From Micrococcales bacterium 72-143 (lineage in GTDB: Bacteria > Actinomycetota > Actinomycetes > Actinomycetales > Microbacteriaceae): a stretch of DNA of 64,000 nt. The notes below the pieces were generated by a model that saw only the letters and a list, made by a program, of their open reading frames with translations, searched no databases and was not told the origin of the DNA. The position numbers and the translations under genes were made by a program. Position 1 is the first letter of the stretch, and every line of letters starts with the position of its first letter. The stretch is from the NCBI GenBank assembly GCA_001898835.1, contig MKVM01000001.1, forward strand, positions 800,466 to 864,465. The letters are read 5' to 3'. This document shows, piece by piece, positions 7,123 to 16,575 of this stretch.

Positions 7123-8743
7123 CGCACCCGAGTCGGACACCATCCTGCCGGACGACCACATCGACCGCGCGGGAGAGTCCCCGAGCGGCCCGCGCCTGGG
7201 CGTGGTCGGCTGGTTGCGGTGGGGGTGGCGGCAGCTGACCTCGATGCGCACCGCGCTGATCTTGCTGCTGATGCTGGCTTTGGCGGCGATCCCGGGGTCG
7301 TTGATCCCACAGCGGTCCTCCGATCCCAACGGGGTCATCCAGTTCGACCGGAACAATCCCGGCTGGGCCTGGGCGGTGCAGTTGCTGCAGCTGCATGACG
7401 TGTTCGGGTCGGTGTGGTTCTCCGCCGTCTACCTGCTGCTGTTCGCCTCGCTGGTTGGGTGTCTTATCCCGCGCATCCGCCACCACGCCCAGGCCCTGCT
7501 GGCGCCGCCGCCGGCGACACCCCGCAACCTCCAGCGCCTGCCGGCCCACGACCGACGCCGCGTGAACGGACCGCCGGAAGTTGTGCTGCGCACAGCGGAG
7601 GAGGAGCTGCGCCGCCAGCGCTACCGGCTCCGCAGGCTCGAAGCGGGCGGGGAGCGTTCGATCGCCGCCGAGCGCGGCTACCTGCGCGAGACCGGCAACC
7701 TGCTGTTCCACCTCGCCCTGCTCGCGGTGCTCGTCGTCCTTGCGGTCGGCACCGGCTACCGGTTCACCGGCCAGCGCATCCTCGTCGAGGGGCAGACCTT
7801 CGCCAGCACGCGGATCGCATTCGACTCCTTCACCCCCGGCCGGTTCGTCACCGACGCGCAGATCCCGCAGTTCACCCTCACCCTGGACCGGTTCCGCGTC
7901 GACTACGTCGAGGACAATCTCAACGCGCTGGGCATGCCGCGCGACTTCGACGCCCAGGTCACCGTCACCGCAGACGGCACGCAGCAGTCCTCGAGCATCC
8001 GGGTGAACGAGCCGCTGTCGGTGGCCGGCACCGACATCTACCTGCTCGGCAACGGCTACGCCCCGACCCTCACCGTCCGCAACCCGGCCGGCGACGTCGT
8101 GTTCAGCGACTCGATCCCGTTCCTCCCGCAAGACGCCAACCTCACCAGCCTCGGGGTCGTGAAGGTCCCTGACGGGCTGGCGCAGCAGGTCGGGATGATC
8201 GCCCTGTTCTACCCGACCCGTGCGACCGCGCCCGGCGGGGCCTCCTACTCCAACTACCCCGACCTGCTCGACCCGGCCGTCACCCTCGACGTGTATGTCG
8301 GCGACCTCGGACTCGACACCGGCATTCCCGTGTCGGTCTACTCGCCCGACACCTCCGCGATGACCCAGGTCGCCGGCCGCGGCACCGCGAGCCCGGCCAT
8401 CGAGCTCACACCCGGCGCCTCCGCCCCGCTGCCGGACGGGCTGGGCACCATCGAGCTCACCAGCATCCCGCGGTTCGCATCGCTGGACATCGCCCACGAC
8501 CCCACCCAGGCGCCCACCCTGATCGCCGCGGCCGCCGCGGTCGCCGGCCTGGCCCTCTCGCTGTTCGTGCCCCGGCGGCGCATCTGGGTGCGCGCCGCCG
8601 CCCGCGGCGACCAGACACAGCTCGAGGTCGCCGCGCTCGCCCGCGGCGACGACCCCCGACTGCAGGCCGCCGTCGACGCCCTCGCCGCCCGCCTTGAGAC
8701 CGCGCCCCGACCACCCGGAGGATCCGATGACCCCCTTCCTTGA
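7106..8743 (+). CDS. resB: ResB-family cytochrome c biogenesis protein
   Basis: A 545-residue membrane protein of the System II (ResBC/Ccs) haem-handling pathway. The first helix follows RQLTSMRTALILLLML, typical of ResB. Further helices lie near residues 95-115 and 190-215, followed by a large extracytoplasmic domain and a last helix near residue 470. ResB works with CcsB to export haem and attach it to apocytochrome c. It overlaps lgt upstream, and its stop lies inside the ccsB start region. An island copy next to copper genes is unexpected, because no CxxCH cytochrome is encoded in the window. Confidence 0.9.
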   Translation: MPKPSSAPESDTILPDDHIDRAGESPSGPRLGVVGWLRWGWRQLTSMRTALILLLMLALAAIPGSLIPQRSSDPNGVIQFDRNNPGWAWAVQLLQLHDVFGSVWFSAVYLLLFASLVGCLIPRIRHHAQALLAPPPATPRNLQRLPAHDRRRVNGPPEVVLRTAEEELRRQRYRLRRLEAGGERSIAAERGYLRETGNLLFHLALLAVLVVLAVGTGYRFTGQRILVEGQTFASTRIAFDSFTPGRFVTDAQIPQFTLTLDRFRVDYVEDNLNALGMPRDFDAQVTVTADGTQQSSSIRVNEPLSVAGTDIYLLGNGYAPTLTVRNPAGDVVFSDSIPFLPQDANLTSLGVVKVPDGLAQQVGMIALFYPTRATAPGGASYSNYPDLLDPAVTLDVYVGDLGLDTGIPVSVYSPDTSAMTQVAGRGTASPAIELTPGASAPLPDGLGTIELTSIPRFASLDIAHDPTQAPTLIAAAAAVAGLALSLFVPRRRIWVRAAARGDQTQLEVAALARGDDPRLQAAVDALAARLETAPRPPGGSDDPLP

Positions 8744-9686
8744 CGCCCTGTCCCTGCTGCTGGTGTACTCCGCGATCGCCGTCTACGCGGCCGGCTTCAT
8801 CGCCTACACCCTCGGCCTCGCCCGCCGCACCGCCCCGCGCCCAGCGCCGGCCAAGGAACGGGTCCTCGCCGGGCCGGCCACAGTGCCTCCTGCACCGCCC
8901 GGGACCACGGAGCCGACGTCCGAGTCGGCACCTGCCACGTCGAAGGCGTTCCGGGTCGGCTACGCGCTGACCGTGCTCGGCTGGGTGCTCCACGTCGCGG
9001 CCACGGTGCTGCGCGGCATCGCCGCCGAACGGGTGCCCTGGGCCAACATGTTCGAGTTCTCCCTGACCGGCACGGCGCTGATCATCGGCACCTTCCTGGC
9101 CGTGTCCATCCGGGGTCGCCTCGCGTTCCTGGGGACCGCGGTCCTCGGCCTGGTCGTGCTGCTGCTGGGCGTGGCGACGGTGAGCTTCTACGTGCCCGTG
9201 GTGCCGCTAATGCCCGCACTGCAGTCCGGGTGGCTGGTGATCCACGTCCTGGTCGCGCTGCTGGCCACCGCGTTCTTCGGCCTGGCGTTCCTGGTCAGCA
9301 TCACCTATCTGCTCAAGTCCCGACGCCATCCCGAGCAGACGACTCGGCTGCAGCGTCTCCTGGAGGCCACCCCGCCAGCCGAGGACCTCGACCGCCTCGC
9401 CTACCGGCTGACCATCGTCGGCTTCATCCTGTGGACCTTCACCCTGATCGCCGGCGCGATCTGGGCCGGACGCGCCTGGGGCCGGTTCTGGGGGTGGGAC
9501 GTGAAAGAGGTCTGGACGTTCATCATCTGGGTCCTCTACGCCGCCTACCTCCACGCGATGGCCACCCGCGGCTGGCACGGCCGCCGCGCCGCCTGGCTGT
9601 GCATCACCGGCTTCGCCGCCGTGCTGTTCAACTTCGGCATCGTCAACGTCTTCTTCACCGGCCTGCACTCCTACTCCGGCCTCTAA
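8727..9686 (+). CDS. ccsB: CcsB/CcsA cytochrome c haem lyase subunit
   Basis: A 319-residue multi-pass protein starting at the ATG at 8727 behind a GGAGGATCC site; the frame is open further upstream inside resB, but those starts lack a site. It contains the tryptophan-rich WWD haem-binding motif (WGRFWGWDVKEVWTFIIW, residues about 252-269) of the CcmC/CcmF/CcsA superfamily, flanked by conserved His residues (for example LHAMATRGWH). With ResB it forms the System II synthetase outside the membrane. Confidence 0.92.
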   Translation: MTPFLDALSLLLVYSAIAVYAAGFIAYTLGLARRTAPRPAPAKERVLAGPATVPPAPPGTTEPTSESAPATSKAFRVGYALTVLGWVLHVAATVLRGIAAERVPWANMFEFSLTGTALIIGTFLAVSIRGRLAFLGTAVLGLVVLLLGVATVSFYVPVVPLMPALQSGWLVIHVLVALLATAFFGLAFLVSITYLLKSRRHPEQTTRLQRLLEATPPAEDLDRLAYRLTIVGFILWTFTLIAGAIWAGRAWGRFWGWDVKEVWTFIIWVLYAAYLHAMATRGWHGRRAAWLCITGFAAVLFNFGIVNVFFTGLHSYSGL

Positions 9687-9711
9687 CCACCCTCCCGAAA
9701 GGACCGCACCC

Positions 9712-9981
9712 ATGACAAGAAAGACCACCCCGCGCCCGAACAACCCCGACGACTTCGAGGCCCGCTGGCGCAAGCACCGCATCCTCGTCCACCTCGGCCA
9801 GGTCCTGATCGGCGTCGGCGCGCTCGTCGCGATCATCCACTGGCTCGCCCACCTCGAAGCGTTCGGACCCGGCCAACCACCCGGCTGGCTCGACCTCGCC
9901 GCCGGCTACCCGACCGGGCTCGTCCTCGTCATCGCCGGCGCCATCCTCGCCGGGCGCAAGCGCCCCACCGCCAAGCCCTAG
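9712..9981 (+). CDS. Small two-helix membrane protein, function unknown
   Basis: An 89-residue protein with a charged N-terminus (about 30 residues), two predicted membrane helices (LVHLGQVLIGVGALVAIIHW and TGLVLVIAGAILAG) and a short basic tail. I do not recognise a named domain. An AAAGGA site precedes the ATG. It sits between ccsB and the thioredoxin-like lipoprotein in a run with 25-40 bp gaps, so it may be an accessory of the System II machinery. Confidence 0.7.
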   Translation: MTRKTTPRPNNPDDFEARWRKHRILVHLGQVLIGVGALVAIIHWLAHLEAFGPGQPPGWLDLAAGYPTGLVLVIAGAILAGRKRPTAKP

Positions 9982-10019
9982 ACCGCCAGCTCACCACCGC
10001 TGCCTGAAAGCGCACAGCC

Positions 10020-10649
10020 ATGCCCTCGAAACCCGACTCCGCCCACCCGCGCCGGCGCTGGATCGCGGCACCAGTCGGTGGCGCCCTCGCCGCACTGCTC
10101 CTGCTGACCGGATGCGCCGCCCAGGCGCCCGACATCACCCTCCCGCAGACCCCGAACGGGTACACCTCAGCCGACGACACGGTCGTGGAGATCCCCGCCG
10201 CCGAGCGCGACGACCCGGTGACCTTCGGCGGTCCGCTGGACACCGGCGGACAAGCCGACTCCACCGACTGGCTCGGGTCGGTCATCGTCGTCAACTTCTG
10301 GTACGCCGCCTGCCCACCCTGCCGCGCCGAAGCCCCCGACCTGCAGGCGACCTATGAGCAGTACGCCGACCAGGGCGTCGTGTTCATCGGCGTCAACGTG
10401 CGCGACACCGGCGCGACCGCGACCGCGTTCGCCAGCGAGTTCGGCATCACCTACCCGTCGATCCTGGACGCCGCGACCAGCGACGTGCAGTTCGCGTTCG
10501 CCGGCAAGGCCGCCCCGAATGCCGTGCCCACCACGATCGTCCTCGACCGTGACGGACGGATGGCCTCCCGAATCCTCGGCCGCATCCCCTCCCAAGGCAC
10601 CCTCGCCGCCCTCGTCGACACAGCCCTGGCCGAGAGCAGCACCCCGTGA
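10020..10649 (+). CDS. TlpA/ResA-like thioredoxin-fold lipoprotein
   Basis: A 209-residue lipoprotein with a signal peptide ending in the lipobox LLLTGCAA (Cys at about residue 37) and a thioredoxin fold whose active site is WYAACPPCRAEAP (CPPC). ResA/TlpA proteins keep apocytochrome haem-binding cysteines reduced outside the membrane, with electrons supplied by CcdA, which is the very next gene (GTGA overlap). In a copper setting it could equally reduce thiols oxidised by Cu(II). The in-run lgt could lipidate it. Confidence 0.9.
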   Translation: MPSKPDSAHPRRRWIAAPVGGALAALLLLTGCAAQAPDITLPQTPNGYTSADDTVVEIPAAERDDPVTFGGPLDTGGQADSTDWLGSVIVVNFWYAACPPCRAEAPDLQATYEQYADQGVVFIGVNVRDTGATATAFASEFGITYPSILDAATSDVQFAFAGKAAPNAVPTTIVLDRDGRMASRILGRIPSQGTLAALVDTALAESSTP

Positions 10650-11368
10650 ACGACATCGTCGCCAACGGCGAACTCTGGCTCGCGATGCCGATCGCGCTGC
10701 TGGCCGGCCTCGTCTCCTTCGCCTCGCCCTGCGTGCTGCCCCTCGTACCCGGCTACCTGGGCTACGTCACCGGTGCATCCACTACCCGCTCCCGCTGGCG
10801 ACCGCTGATCGGAGCCGGCCTGTTCACCCTCGGGTTCTCGCTCGTGTTCATCGCCTACGGCGTTGCCTTCGGCGCCATAGGCGGCTGGCTGATCCGCTGG
10901 CAGGACATCCTCATCCGCATCCTCGGCGCCATCGTCCTCATCATGGGGCTGGTGTTCATCGGCCTGCTGCGCGTCTTCCAGCGCACCGCGAAACCCGCCA
11001 TCAAACCCCCCACCGGCCTGGTCGGGGCGCCGCTGCTCGGCATCGGCTTCGGCCTCGGCTGGACCCCCTGCCTCGGCCCCACCCTCGCCGCGATCTCCGC
11101 ACTCAGCATCAGCACCGCATCCGCCGCCCGTGGCGCACTGCTGGCCGTCATCTACTGCATCGGCCTCGGCCTGCCATTCCTCGCCATCGCTGCCGGCCTC
11201 GGATGGGCCACCACCGCCACCAGGTTCCTCCGCCGACACATCCGCGCCATCAACATCGCCGGCGGCGCGGCCCTGATCCTCACCGGCATCCTCATGATCA
11301 CCGGACTCTGGACAATGCTGATCTACTCACTCCAAACCCTCATCGGCGGAACGCTCCTGCCGATCTAA
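10646..11368 (+). CDS. ccdA: CcdA-family thiol-disulfide electron transporter
   Basis: A 240-residue protein with about six transmembrane helices. It carries electrons from cytosolic thioredoxin across the membrane to the ResA/TlpA-type protein encoded just upstream. The two redox cysteines are visible in FASPCVLPLVPGYL (residues about 27-40) and GWTPCLGPTL (residues about 135-144). Start at GTG 10,646, overlapping the upstream stop. It is the last gene of the coupled run; about 100 bp without a clear terminator separate it from the convergent methyltransferase. Confidence 0.93.
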   Translation: MNDIVANGELWLAMPIALLAGLVSFASPCVLPLVPGYLGYVTGASTTRSRWRPLIGAGLFTLGFSLVFIAYGVAFGAIGGWLIRWQDILIRILGAIVLIMGLVFIGLLRVFQRTAKPAIKPPTGLVGAPLLGIGFGLGWTPCLGPTLAAISALSISTASAARGALLAVIYCIGLGLPFLAIAAGLGWATTATRFLRRHIRAINIAGGAALILTGILMITGLWTMLIYSLQTLIGGTLLPI

Positions 11369-11470
11369 GGCTCGCGACTGAGGTTACCTTTGGCGTCCAC
11401 CCACGAGCGGGGTCCCCGGAGGATTGGCTGACCTGTCCCCGGATCTCATGCGAAGAGGAGCTAGTTTCAC

Positions 11471-12586
11471 CTAAGCGGCGGGATTCCGCTGAAGAGCATC
11501 GAGGGCTCGGACCGCCTGGCGAGGTAGAACGCCGTTGCCGAGCGCGGTGAGTTGTTCGCTGCTGCTCAACTCGAGGTCGGGGTCGGTGACCCAACCGTCT
11601 GGCAGGCCCATGAGCCATTCCACGAAACGCGGCGCGGGCCGGGGCTGCCCGTCGTGGTTCAGGAGGGTCGGTGCGGGGGCCGCTCGTCCGGTGGGGTGTT
11701 CCCATCGTCGGATAGCTCCGGCGTAGCGTCCCCATCGTCGAACAGCTGCTCGATCAGCGGCCACAGCCCGACCGGCTCCTTGCCCCGCCTGGGCTGGGGC
11801 CCATTCTGCGCCAGGTCGATGATCTGATGCGAGAGGGCAATCGTGCCGCGTCGGGCTCGCACGAGTTCCAGGGTCTCCGCGCCGCGAGCGACGTCCGAGG
11901 CCAGCGGGGTGCGGAACAGTGCGCCCGGCGAGAATGAAGACGCGAAATCGGGTGTGGGGTGCGCCGACGTGGGAAGCGGATAGGCCAAGCCAGCGAGCGT
12001 CGTACCGGAGGTCGGCCAGATCGCCGAGTACGGCCCCAAGTGCCCGTAGAGGTCGGGCTGGTGCGTCTCCCAGATCCCACGGGTCGGGTTCCATTGCGCG
12101 AAGGGCAGCCCGTGTCGCGAGGGTTGCGCATTCGAGGACTGCGGAGAGGGGGTTGCGTTCATCGTGGTCGTCCTCCGGGTCGGGGCGGCGTGCGGTGGCT
12201 GAGAGCAGGCCCCGGACGTTCTCGGCGACGACCCACTCGGGTTGCAGCATGTCGATCGCCGTCGCCATCTGCGCCCACAGACCCGAGCGGGTGCCCGGTG
12301 CAAGGCCGGCCCGCTTGCCGACCGTGGAGACGTCCTGGCAGGGGAACCCGCCGCAGATCACGTCGACCGGCTCGACCTGCCGCCAGTCGACCTGGGTGAT
12401 GTCGCCGAGGTTGGGAATGCCGGGCCAGTGACGCGCGAACACGCGGGCCGGGGCGGGGTTGAGCCCGGAGAACCAGGCCGTGCGTCCTGCGAAGACGTGC
12501 TCGACGGCGAGGTCGAGGCCGCCGTAGCCAGAGAACAGCGAGCCGATCCGCAGCGGGGCGTCCGGCGCGGGGGCTGAGTCGGGCAT
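11471..12586 (-). pseudogene. DNA (cytosine-5) methyltransferase with two compensating frameshifts
   Basis: N-terminal part: SAM-binding LFSGYGGLDLAV, catalytic GGFPCQDVS (Cys about residue 82) and VAENVRG (motif VI), then LSASHVGAPHTRFRVF. C-terminal part: RWGRYAGAIRRWE, FVEWLMGLPDGW and QLTALGNGVLPRQA (motifs IX-X). The frame is open for 371 codons, but between about 11,925 and 11,735 it turns Arg/Pro-rich with low third-position GC. Another frame there reads naturally (LFRTPLASDVARGAETLELV, then HQIIDLAQNG) with high third-position GC. So the target-recognition stretch of about 60 codons is shifted and then restored. It is either a damaged or remodelled enzyme or two sequence errors. No restriction enzyme is adjacent; the product would be an orphan 5-methylcytosine methylase. 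Confidence 0.8.
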
Positions 12587-12796
12587 CGCAGTTCCAGAGC
12601 GGTCGGCACGTCCCGGTCGAGACGCTCGCCGGGCTGGTCATCTTCCAGGTGCGCGCGACGCCCACAGGCCCCCCGCCCCCCCGTCGTCGCAGCGTCGACC
12701 GCTCAGCGCGGCGACCTCGGATTGCGTTGCTGGGCGCGCCGTTCGGCGCGGCCGGTCAGCCGGCCCTCGGTCGGCCCACGCCTCTTGCAGACGAGG

Positions 12797-12826
12797 TTCG
12801 GACCCGGCGCGAGCGCCGGGTCCGAA
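12797..12826. other. Perfect 13-bp hairpin upstream of the relaxase: oriT candidate
   Basis: Arms TTCGGACCCGGCG and CGCCGGGTCCGAA around a 4-nt loop, 30 bp before the relaxase ATG. No T-tract follows, so a terminator is less likely. A second small hairpin (GGCCGG-4 nt-CCGGCC, near 12,750) lies just upstream. MobF-type relaxases often have their transfer origin next to their gene, so 12,587-12,855, which has no other gene, is the best place for oriT. The nick site is not identifiable by eye. Confidence 0.4.
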
Positions 12827-12855
12827 GCCGGTGATCCCGTCCGCACCTGACGGGC

Positions 12856-15800
12856 ATGACGGTCTCGATGCGGGTGATGAGCGCGGGCGAGGGCTATAAG
12901 TACCTGCTCAAGACGGTCGCCTCGGGCGACGGGAACCGCGCCTTGTCGACCCCGCTGACGAGGTACTACCTCGAGGAAGGAACTCCTCCAGGCCGCTGGA
13001 TGGGCAGCGGCGTGGCCGCTCTCGGCGGCGGAAGGATCGTGTCCGGCGATCAGGTCTCGGAGGTCCAACTCCAGCTGCTCGTCGGCATGGGGCGTGATCC
13101 GGTCACGGGCGATCCGCTCGGCCGCGCCTACCAGGACTTCTCGACCGCCGCCGCCCGCGTCGAGACGCGGATCGCCACGCTGGACCCGAGTCTGGGCGTG
13201 GTCGCGCGGGCGGAGGCGATCGCGCAGATCGAGGCCGAGGAAGCCGCGCGCGGGACCCGGCGCGCGGTCGCCGGGTTCGACTTCACGTTCTCGATCCCGA
13301 AGGCTGCATCGGTCGTGTGGGCGGTTGCGGACGCTGGCACGCAGGCGATCATCGCCGACGCTCACCATGCAGCCGTTGCAGAGGTGGTTGCGTTCATGGA
13401 GCGAGAGATTGCGGCCACGCGCGTCGGCGCAACCGGACGCGACGGCGCCGTTGCACAGGTCGGCGTCGGCGGACTCATCGCAACGGCGTTCGATCACTAC
13501 GACAGCAGGGCCGGCGATCCCCACTTGCACACGCACGTCGTGATCTCGAACAAGGTGCAGACGTTGCTCGACGGCAAGTGGCGGTCGCTGGACGGCCGGC
13601 CGCTGCACGCGGCGGTCGTCGCGCTGTCAGAGCTGCACGAGGCGGTGTTCGCCGACCACCTCACGTGGACCCTCGGCGTCGAGTGGGAGGCGCGGTCTCG
13701 TGGCCGGGACCGGAACCCGGCGTGGGCGATCACGACCGTCCCGGAGTCGCTGATCGCGCTGTTCTCCAGCCGATCGCGGCACATCGACCAGGAGACTGAT
13801 CGGCTCATCGAGCGATACATCGGTGAGCACGGGCGGCGTCCGTCATCGGCGACGATCGTGAAGCTGCGCGCGCAGGCGACGCTGACGACGAGACCGGACA
13901 AGCAGGTGCAGTCTCTCGCCGCGCTGACGGCGCAATGGCGTGAGCGCGCGAGTGCGAGCTTGGGCGAGGACGCGACCGAATGGGCGGGCCGGATCACAGC
14001 TGCACCGTCGGTGCCGCTGCTGCGCGCCGATGACATCCCGCTCGACGTGATCCGCGAACTCGGCCAGACGGTGATCGAGGTCGTCGGCGAGAAGCGCGCG
14101 ACGTGGCGGCGCTGGAACCTCTACGCCGAGGCGGCGCGGCAGACGATGGGCTGGCGCTTCGCCAGCACGACCGATCGCGAGGCGATCGTGGGCATGATCG
14201 CCGACGCCGGCGAGGCGGGCTCGCTGCGCCTCACGCCGCCCGAGCTGGCGAGCAGTCCCGCGATCTTCCGACGCCCGGACGGCACGAGCGCGTTCCGCCC
14301 AAAGCACTCCACGGTCTACTCCTCCGAACAGCTCCTGGCCGCAGAGGATCGCCTGCTTGAACGATCCCGTCTGCTGACCGCTCCGACGCTCGACCTCGCC
14401 CAGCTCGAGCGCTTCACCCGCCGGCCCGACCGTCGCGGCCTCGTGCTCGGCGACGACCAGGCTGCGGCCTTGGCGACGGTCGCCGTCTCCGGTCGCGTCC
14501 TCGACGCGCTCGTCGGCCCGGCCGGCGCTGGGAAGACGACAGCGATGAGCGCGCTGCGGAGGGCTTGGGAGACGCAGCACGGTCAAGGCTCGGTCGTCGG
14601 GCTCGCCCCGTCCGCGGCAGCCGCGCAGGTGCTCGGCGACGACCTCGGGATCGTCACGGAGAACACCGCGAAGTGGTGGCAGGATCATCTCGTCCACGGC
14701 ACGACGTTCCACGCCGGCCAGCTCGTCATCATCGACGAGGCGTCCCTCGCCGGGACGCTGACCCTGGATCGGATCACCGCGCTCGTGGCGCAGGCCGGCG
14801 CGAAGGCGCTGCTGGTAGGCGATTGGGCGCAGTTGCAGTCGGTCGACGCGGGCGGCGCGTTCTCGATGCTCGTCCACGACCGCGACGACGCGCCCGAGCT
14901 CGTCGACATCCACCGCTTCACGCACCGCTGGGAGAAGGCCGCCTCCCTCGGGCTCCGACACGGCGACGCCTCTGTTATCGACGAGTACGCCGCCCACGGT
15001 CGGGTTCACGACGGCGACACCGACGCCATGACGGACGCCGCCTACACCGGGTGGCGAAACGACATGCTCGCCGGACGCCAGTCGGTGCTGATCGCGGAGA
15101 CCCACGAGTCCGTCACCTTGCTCAACCAGCGGGCACGCGCCGACCTGATCCTCGACGGCGCCGTGACTCCGCTGCGCGGCTCCGTGATACTGCACGACGG
15201 CACGGTCGCCTCACCGGGCGATGCGGTCATCTCCCGCCACAACGACCGGCGCCTGCGCGCCGCAGGGCGCGGCTGGGTCCGCAACGGCGACCGCTGGACG
15301 ATGACCGCCGTGCGCAGCGACGGCTCGGTCACCGTCCGACGAGCCGGCCGACGACGCGGCGCGTCCGTGGTGCTGCCGGCCGGCTACGTCCGAGAACACC
15401 TGGATCTCGGCTACGCGGTCACCGCGCACCGCGCGCAAGGGCTCACGACCGACACCGCACATGCGCTGATCGAGGCGACGACGACCAAGGAGAACCTCTA
15501 CGTCGCGATGACCCGCGGACGCGAAGCGAACCACGCCTACGTCGCGACCGACCGGCCCGACGGCGTGCATGCCGGCCCGCATCCCGGCGATAACACGGCC
15601 GCGACCGCCCGCACGGTGCTGTTCGGCGTCATCCAGCACTCTGGCGCCGAGCTGTCCGCGCACGAGGCGATCACCTCCGAGCAGGAGGCATGGTCGTCCA
15701 TCCGGCAGATCGCGGCCGAATACGAGACGATCGCCACCGCCGCGCAAGAAGACCGCTGGGCCGAGCTGATCCGCACCAGCGGCCTCACCGAGCAGGAGGC

Positions 15801-16419
15801 CGAGGACGCGATCGCCTCCGACGCCTTCGGCGCCCTCGCCGCCGAGCTGCGCTACGCCGAGGCCAACCACCACGACGTCGCCGTGCTGCTACCGCGCCTG
15901 GTCGCCTCCCGAAGCCTCCACGACGCCGAGGACGTCGCGGCCGTGCTGCACGCGCGTCTGGCCGCCGTTACAGCCAGACCGGCAGGCGCGGGCCGCTCGC
16001 GCCGCGCGCCCCGCCTCATCGCCGGGCTCATCCCCGAAGCCGGCGGCCCGATGGACGCGCAGATGCGACGAGCCCTTCAGGAGCGCCGACAGCTCATCGA
16101 GGACCGCGCCCAAGCGCTCGCCCGCGCCGCAGTCGCCGAGCACCTGGCATGGGCCGGACATCTCGGAGCACCGCCGACCCGCGAGACGGCCCGAGCCCGA
16201 TGGTGGCAGGCCGCCGCGACCATCGCCGCGTACCGAGACCGCTACGGGATCGCAGCCGACACTCCGCTCGGCGCTGCCCCTGACTCGACCGCACAACGAC
16301 TGGACGCCGCCCGCGCCCGCGCTGCGCTCGAGCGTGCTCGCACCCTGACCGACACGGCCGAGCACGACGCCTGGACGCCGCGCGATCCACACGCCGAGCG
16401 CAGCGGTCCCAGCCTGTGA
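12856..16419 (+). CDS. MobF-family relaxase-helicase (TraA/TrwC-like)
   Basis: An 1187-residue conjugative relaxase that would nick oriT, stay covalently bound through a Tyr and unwind DNA for transfer. The N-terminal TrwC domain shows candidate Tyr residues (GYKYLL, TRYYLEEGTPPGRW) and the metal-binding three-His cluster (FDHYDSRAGDPHLHTHVV, residues about 210-227). A RecD/TraI-type helicase follows, with Walker A GPAGAGKTTAMSAL (about 553), Walker B LVIIDEASLAG and the UvrD-like motif GYAVTAHRAQGLT. The length is normal for the family and no lesion is seen. The coupling protein and type IV secretion genes are not in the window, so they must lie outside or the element is mobilised by another. 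Confidence 0.93.
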   Translation: MTVSMRVMSAGEGYKYLLKTVASGDGNRALSTPLTRYYLEEGTPPGRWMGSGVAALGGGRIVSGDQVSEVQLQLLVGMGRDPVTGDPLGRAYQDFSTAAARVETRIATLDPSLGVVARAEAIAQIEAEEAARGTRRAVAGFDFTFSIPKAASVVWAVADAGTQAIIADAHHAAVAEVVAFMEREIAATRVGATGRDGAVAQVGVGGLIATAFDHYDSRAGDPHLHTHVVISNKVQTLLDGKWRSLDGRPLHAAVVALSELHEAVFADHLTWTLGVEWEARSRGRDRNPAWAITTVPESLIALFSSRSRHIDQETDRLIERYIGEHGRRPSSATIVKLRAQATLTTRPDKQVQSLAALTAQWRERASASLGEDATEWAGRITAAPSVPLLRADDIPLDVIRELGQTVIEVVGEKRATWRRWNLYAEAARQTMGWRFASTTDREAIVGMIADAGEAGSLRLTPPELASSPAIFRRPDGTSAFRPKHSTVYSSEQLLAAEDRLLERSRLLTAPTLDLAQLERFTRRPDRRGLVLGDDQAAALATVAVSGRVLDALVGPAGAGKTTAMSALRRAWETQHGQGSVVGLAPSAAAAQVLGDDLGIVTENTAKWWQDHLVHGTTFHAGQLVIIDEASLAGTLTLDRITALVAQAGAKALLVGDWAQLQSVDAGGAFSMLVHDRDDAPELVDIHRFTHRWEKAASLGLRHGDASVIDEYAAHGRVHDGDTDAMTDAAYTGWRNDMLAGRQSVLIAETHESVTLLNQRARADLILDGAVTPLRGSVILHDGTVASPGDAVISRHNDRRLRAAGRGWVRNGDRWTMTAVRSDGSVTVRRAGRRRGASVVLPAGYVREHLDLGYAVTAHRAQGLTTDTAHALIEATTTKENLYVAMTRGREANHAYVATDRPDGVHAGPHPGDNTAATARTVLFGVIQHSGAELSAHEAITSEQEAWSSIRQIAAEYETIATAAQEDRWAELIRTSGLTEQEAEDAIASDAFGALAAELRYAEANHHDVAVLLPRLVASRSLHDAEDVAAVLHARLAAVTARPAGAGRSRRAPRLIAGLIPEAGGPMDAQMRRALQERRQLIEDRAQALARAAVAEHLAWAGHLGAPPTRETARARWWQAAATIAAYRDRYGIAADTPLGAAPDSTAQRLDAARARAALERARTLTDTAEHDAWTPRDPHAERSGPSL

Positions 16420-16534
16420 TCGGCGATGCGCTTCCGATGTCGCGCCTGTCGGCGTATCCTGGGTGCAGGCAGTTCCTTTCGGCGCCGTCGCTTGTTGCGA
16501 AGGCATGACCGCTCCGCTTGCCGGGCTGGTCCTT

Positions 16535-16560
16535 CTAGTTACTCGCTGCCGAGTCACTAG
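16535..16560 (+). promoter_or_regulatory. Hairpin just upstream of the small membrane protein gene
   Basis: Arms CTAGTTACTCG and CGAGTCACTAG (10 of 11 pairs) with a 4-nt loop, ending 15 bp before the ATG at 16,576. Its right arm touches the AGGAGAGG ribosome site, so it may be an operator or a translation-controlling stem. No T-run follows it. Confidence 0.4.
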
Positions 16561-16575
16561 GAGAGGACCGCCCTC

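Noticed and set aside
11471-12586. Restriction-modification system
   Set aside because: No restriction endonuclease-like gene flanks the methyltransferase; neighbours are ccdA and the relaxase.
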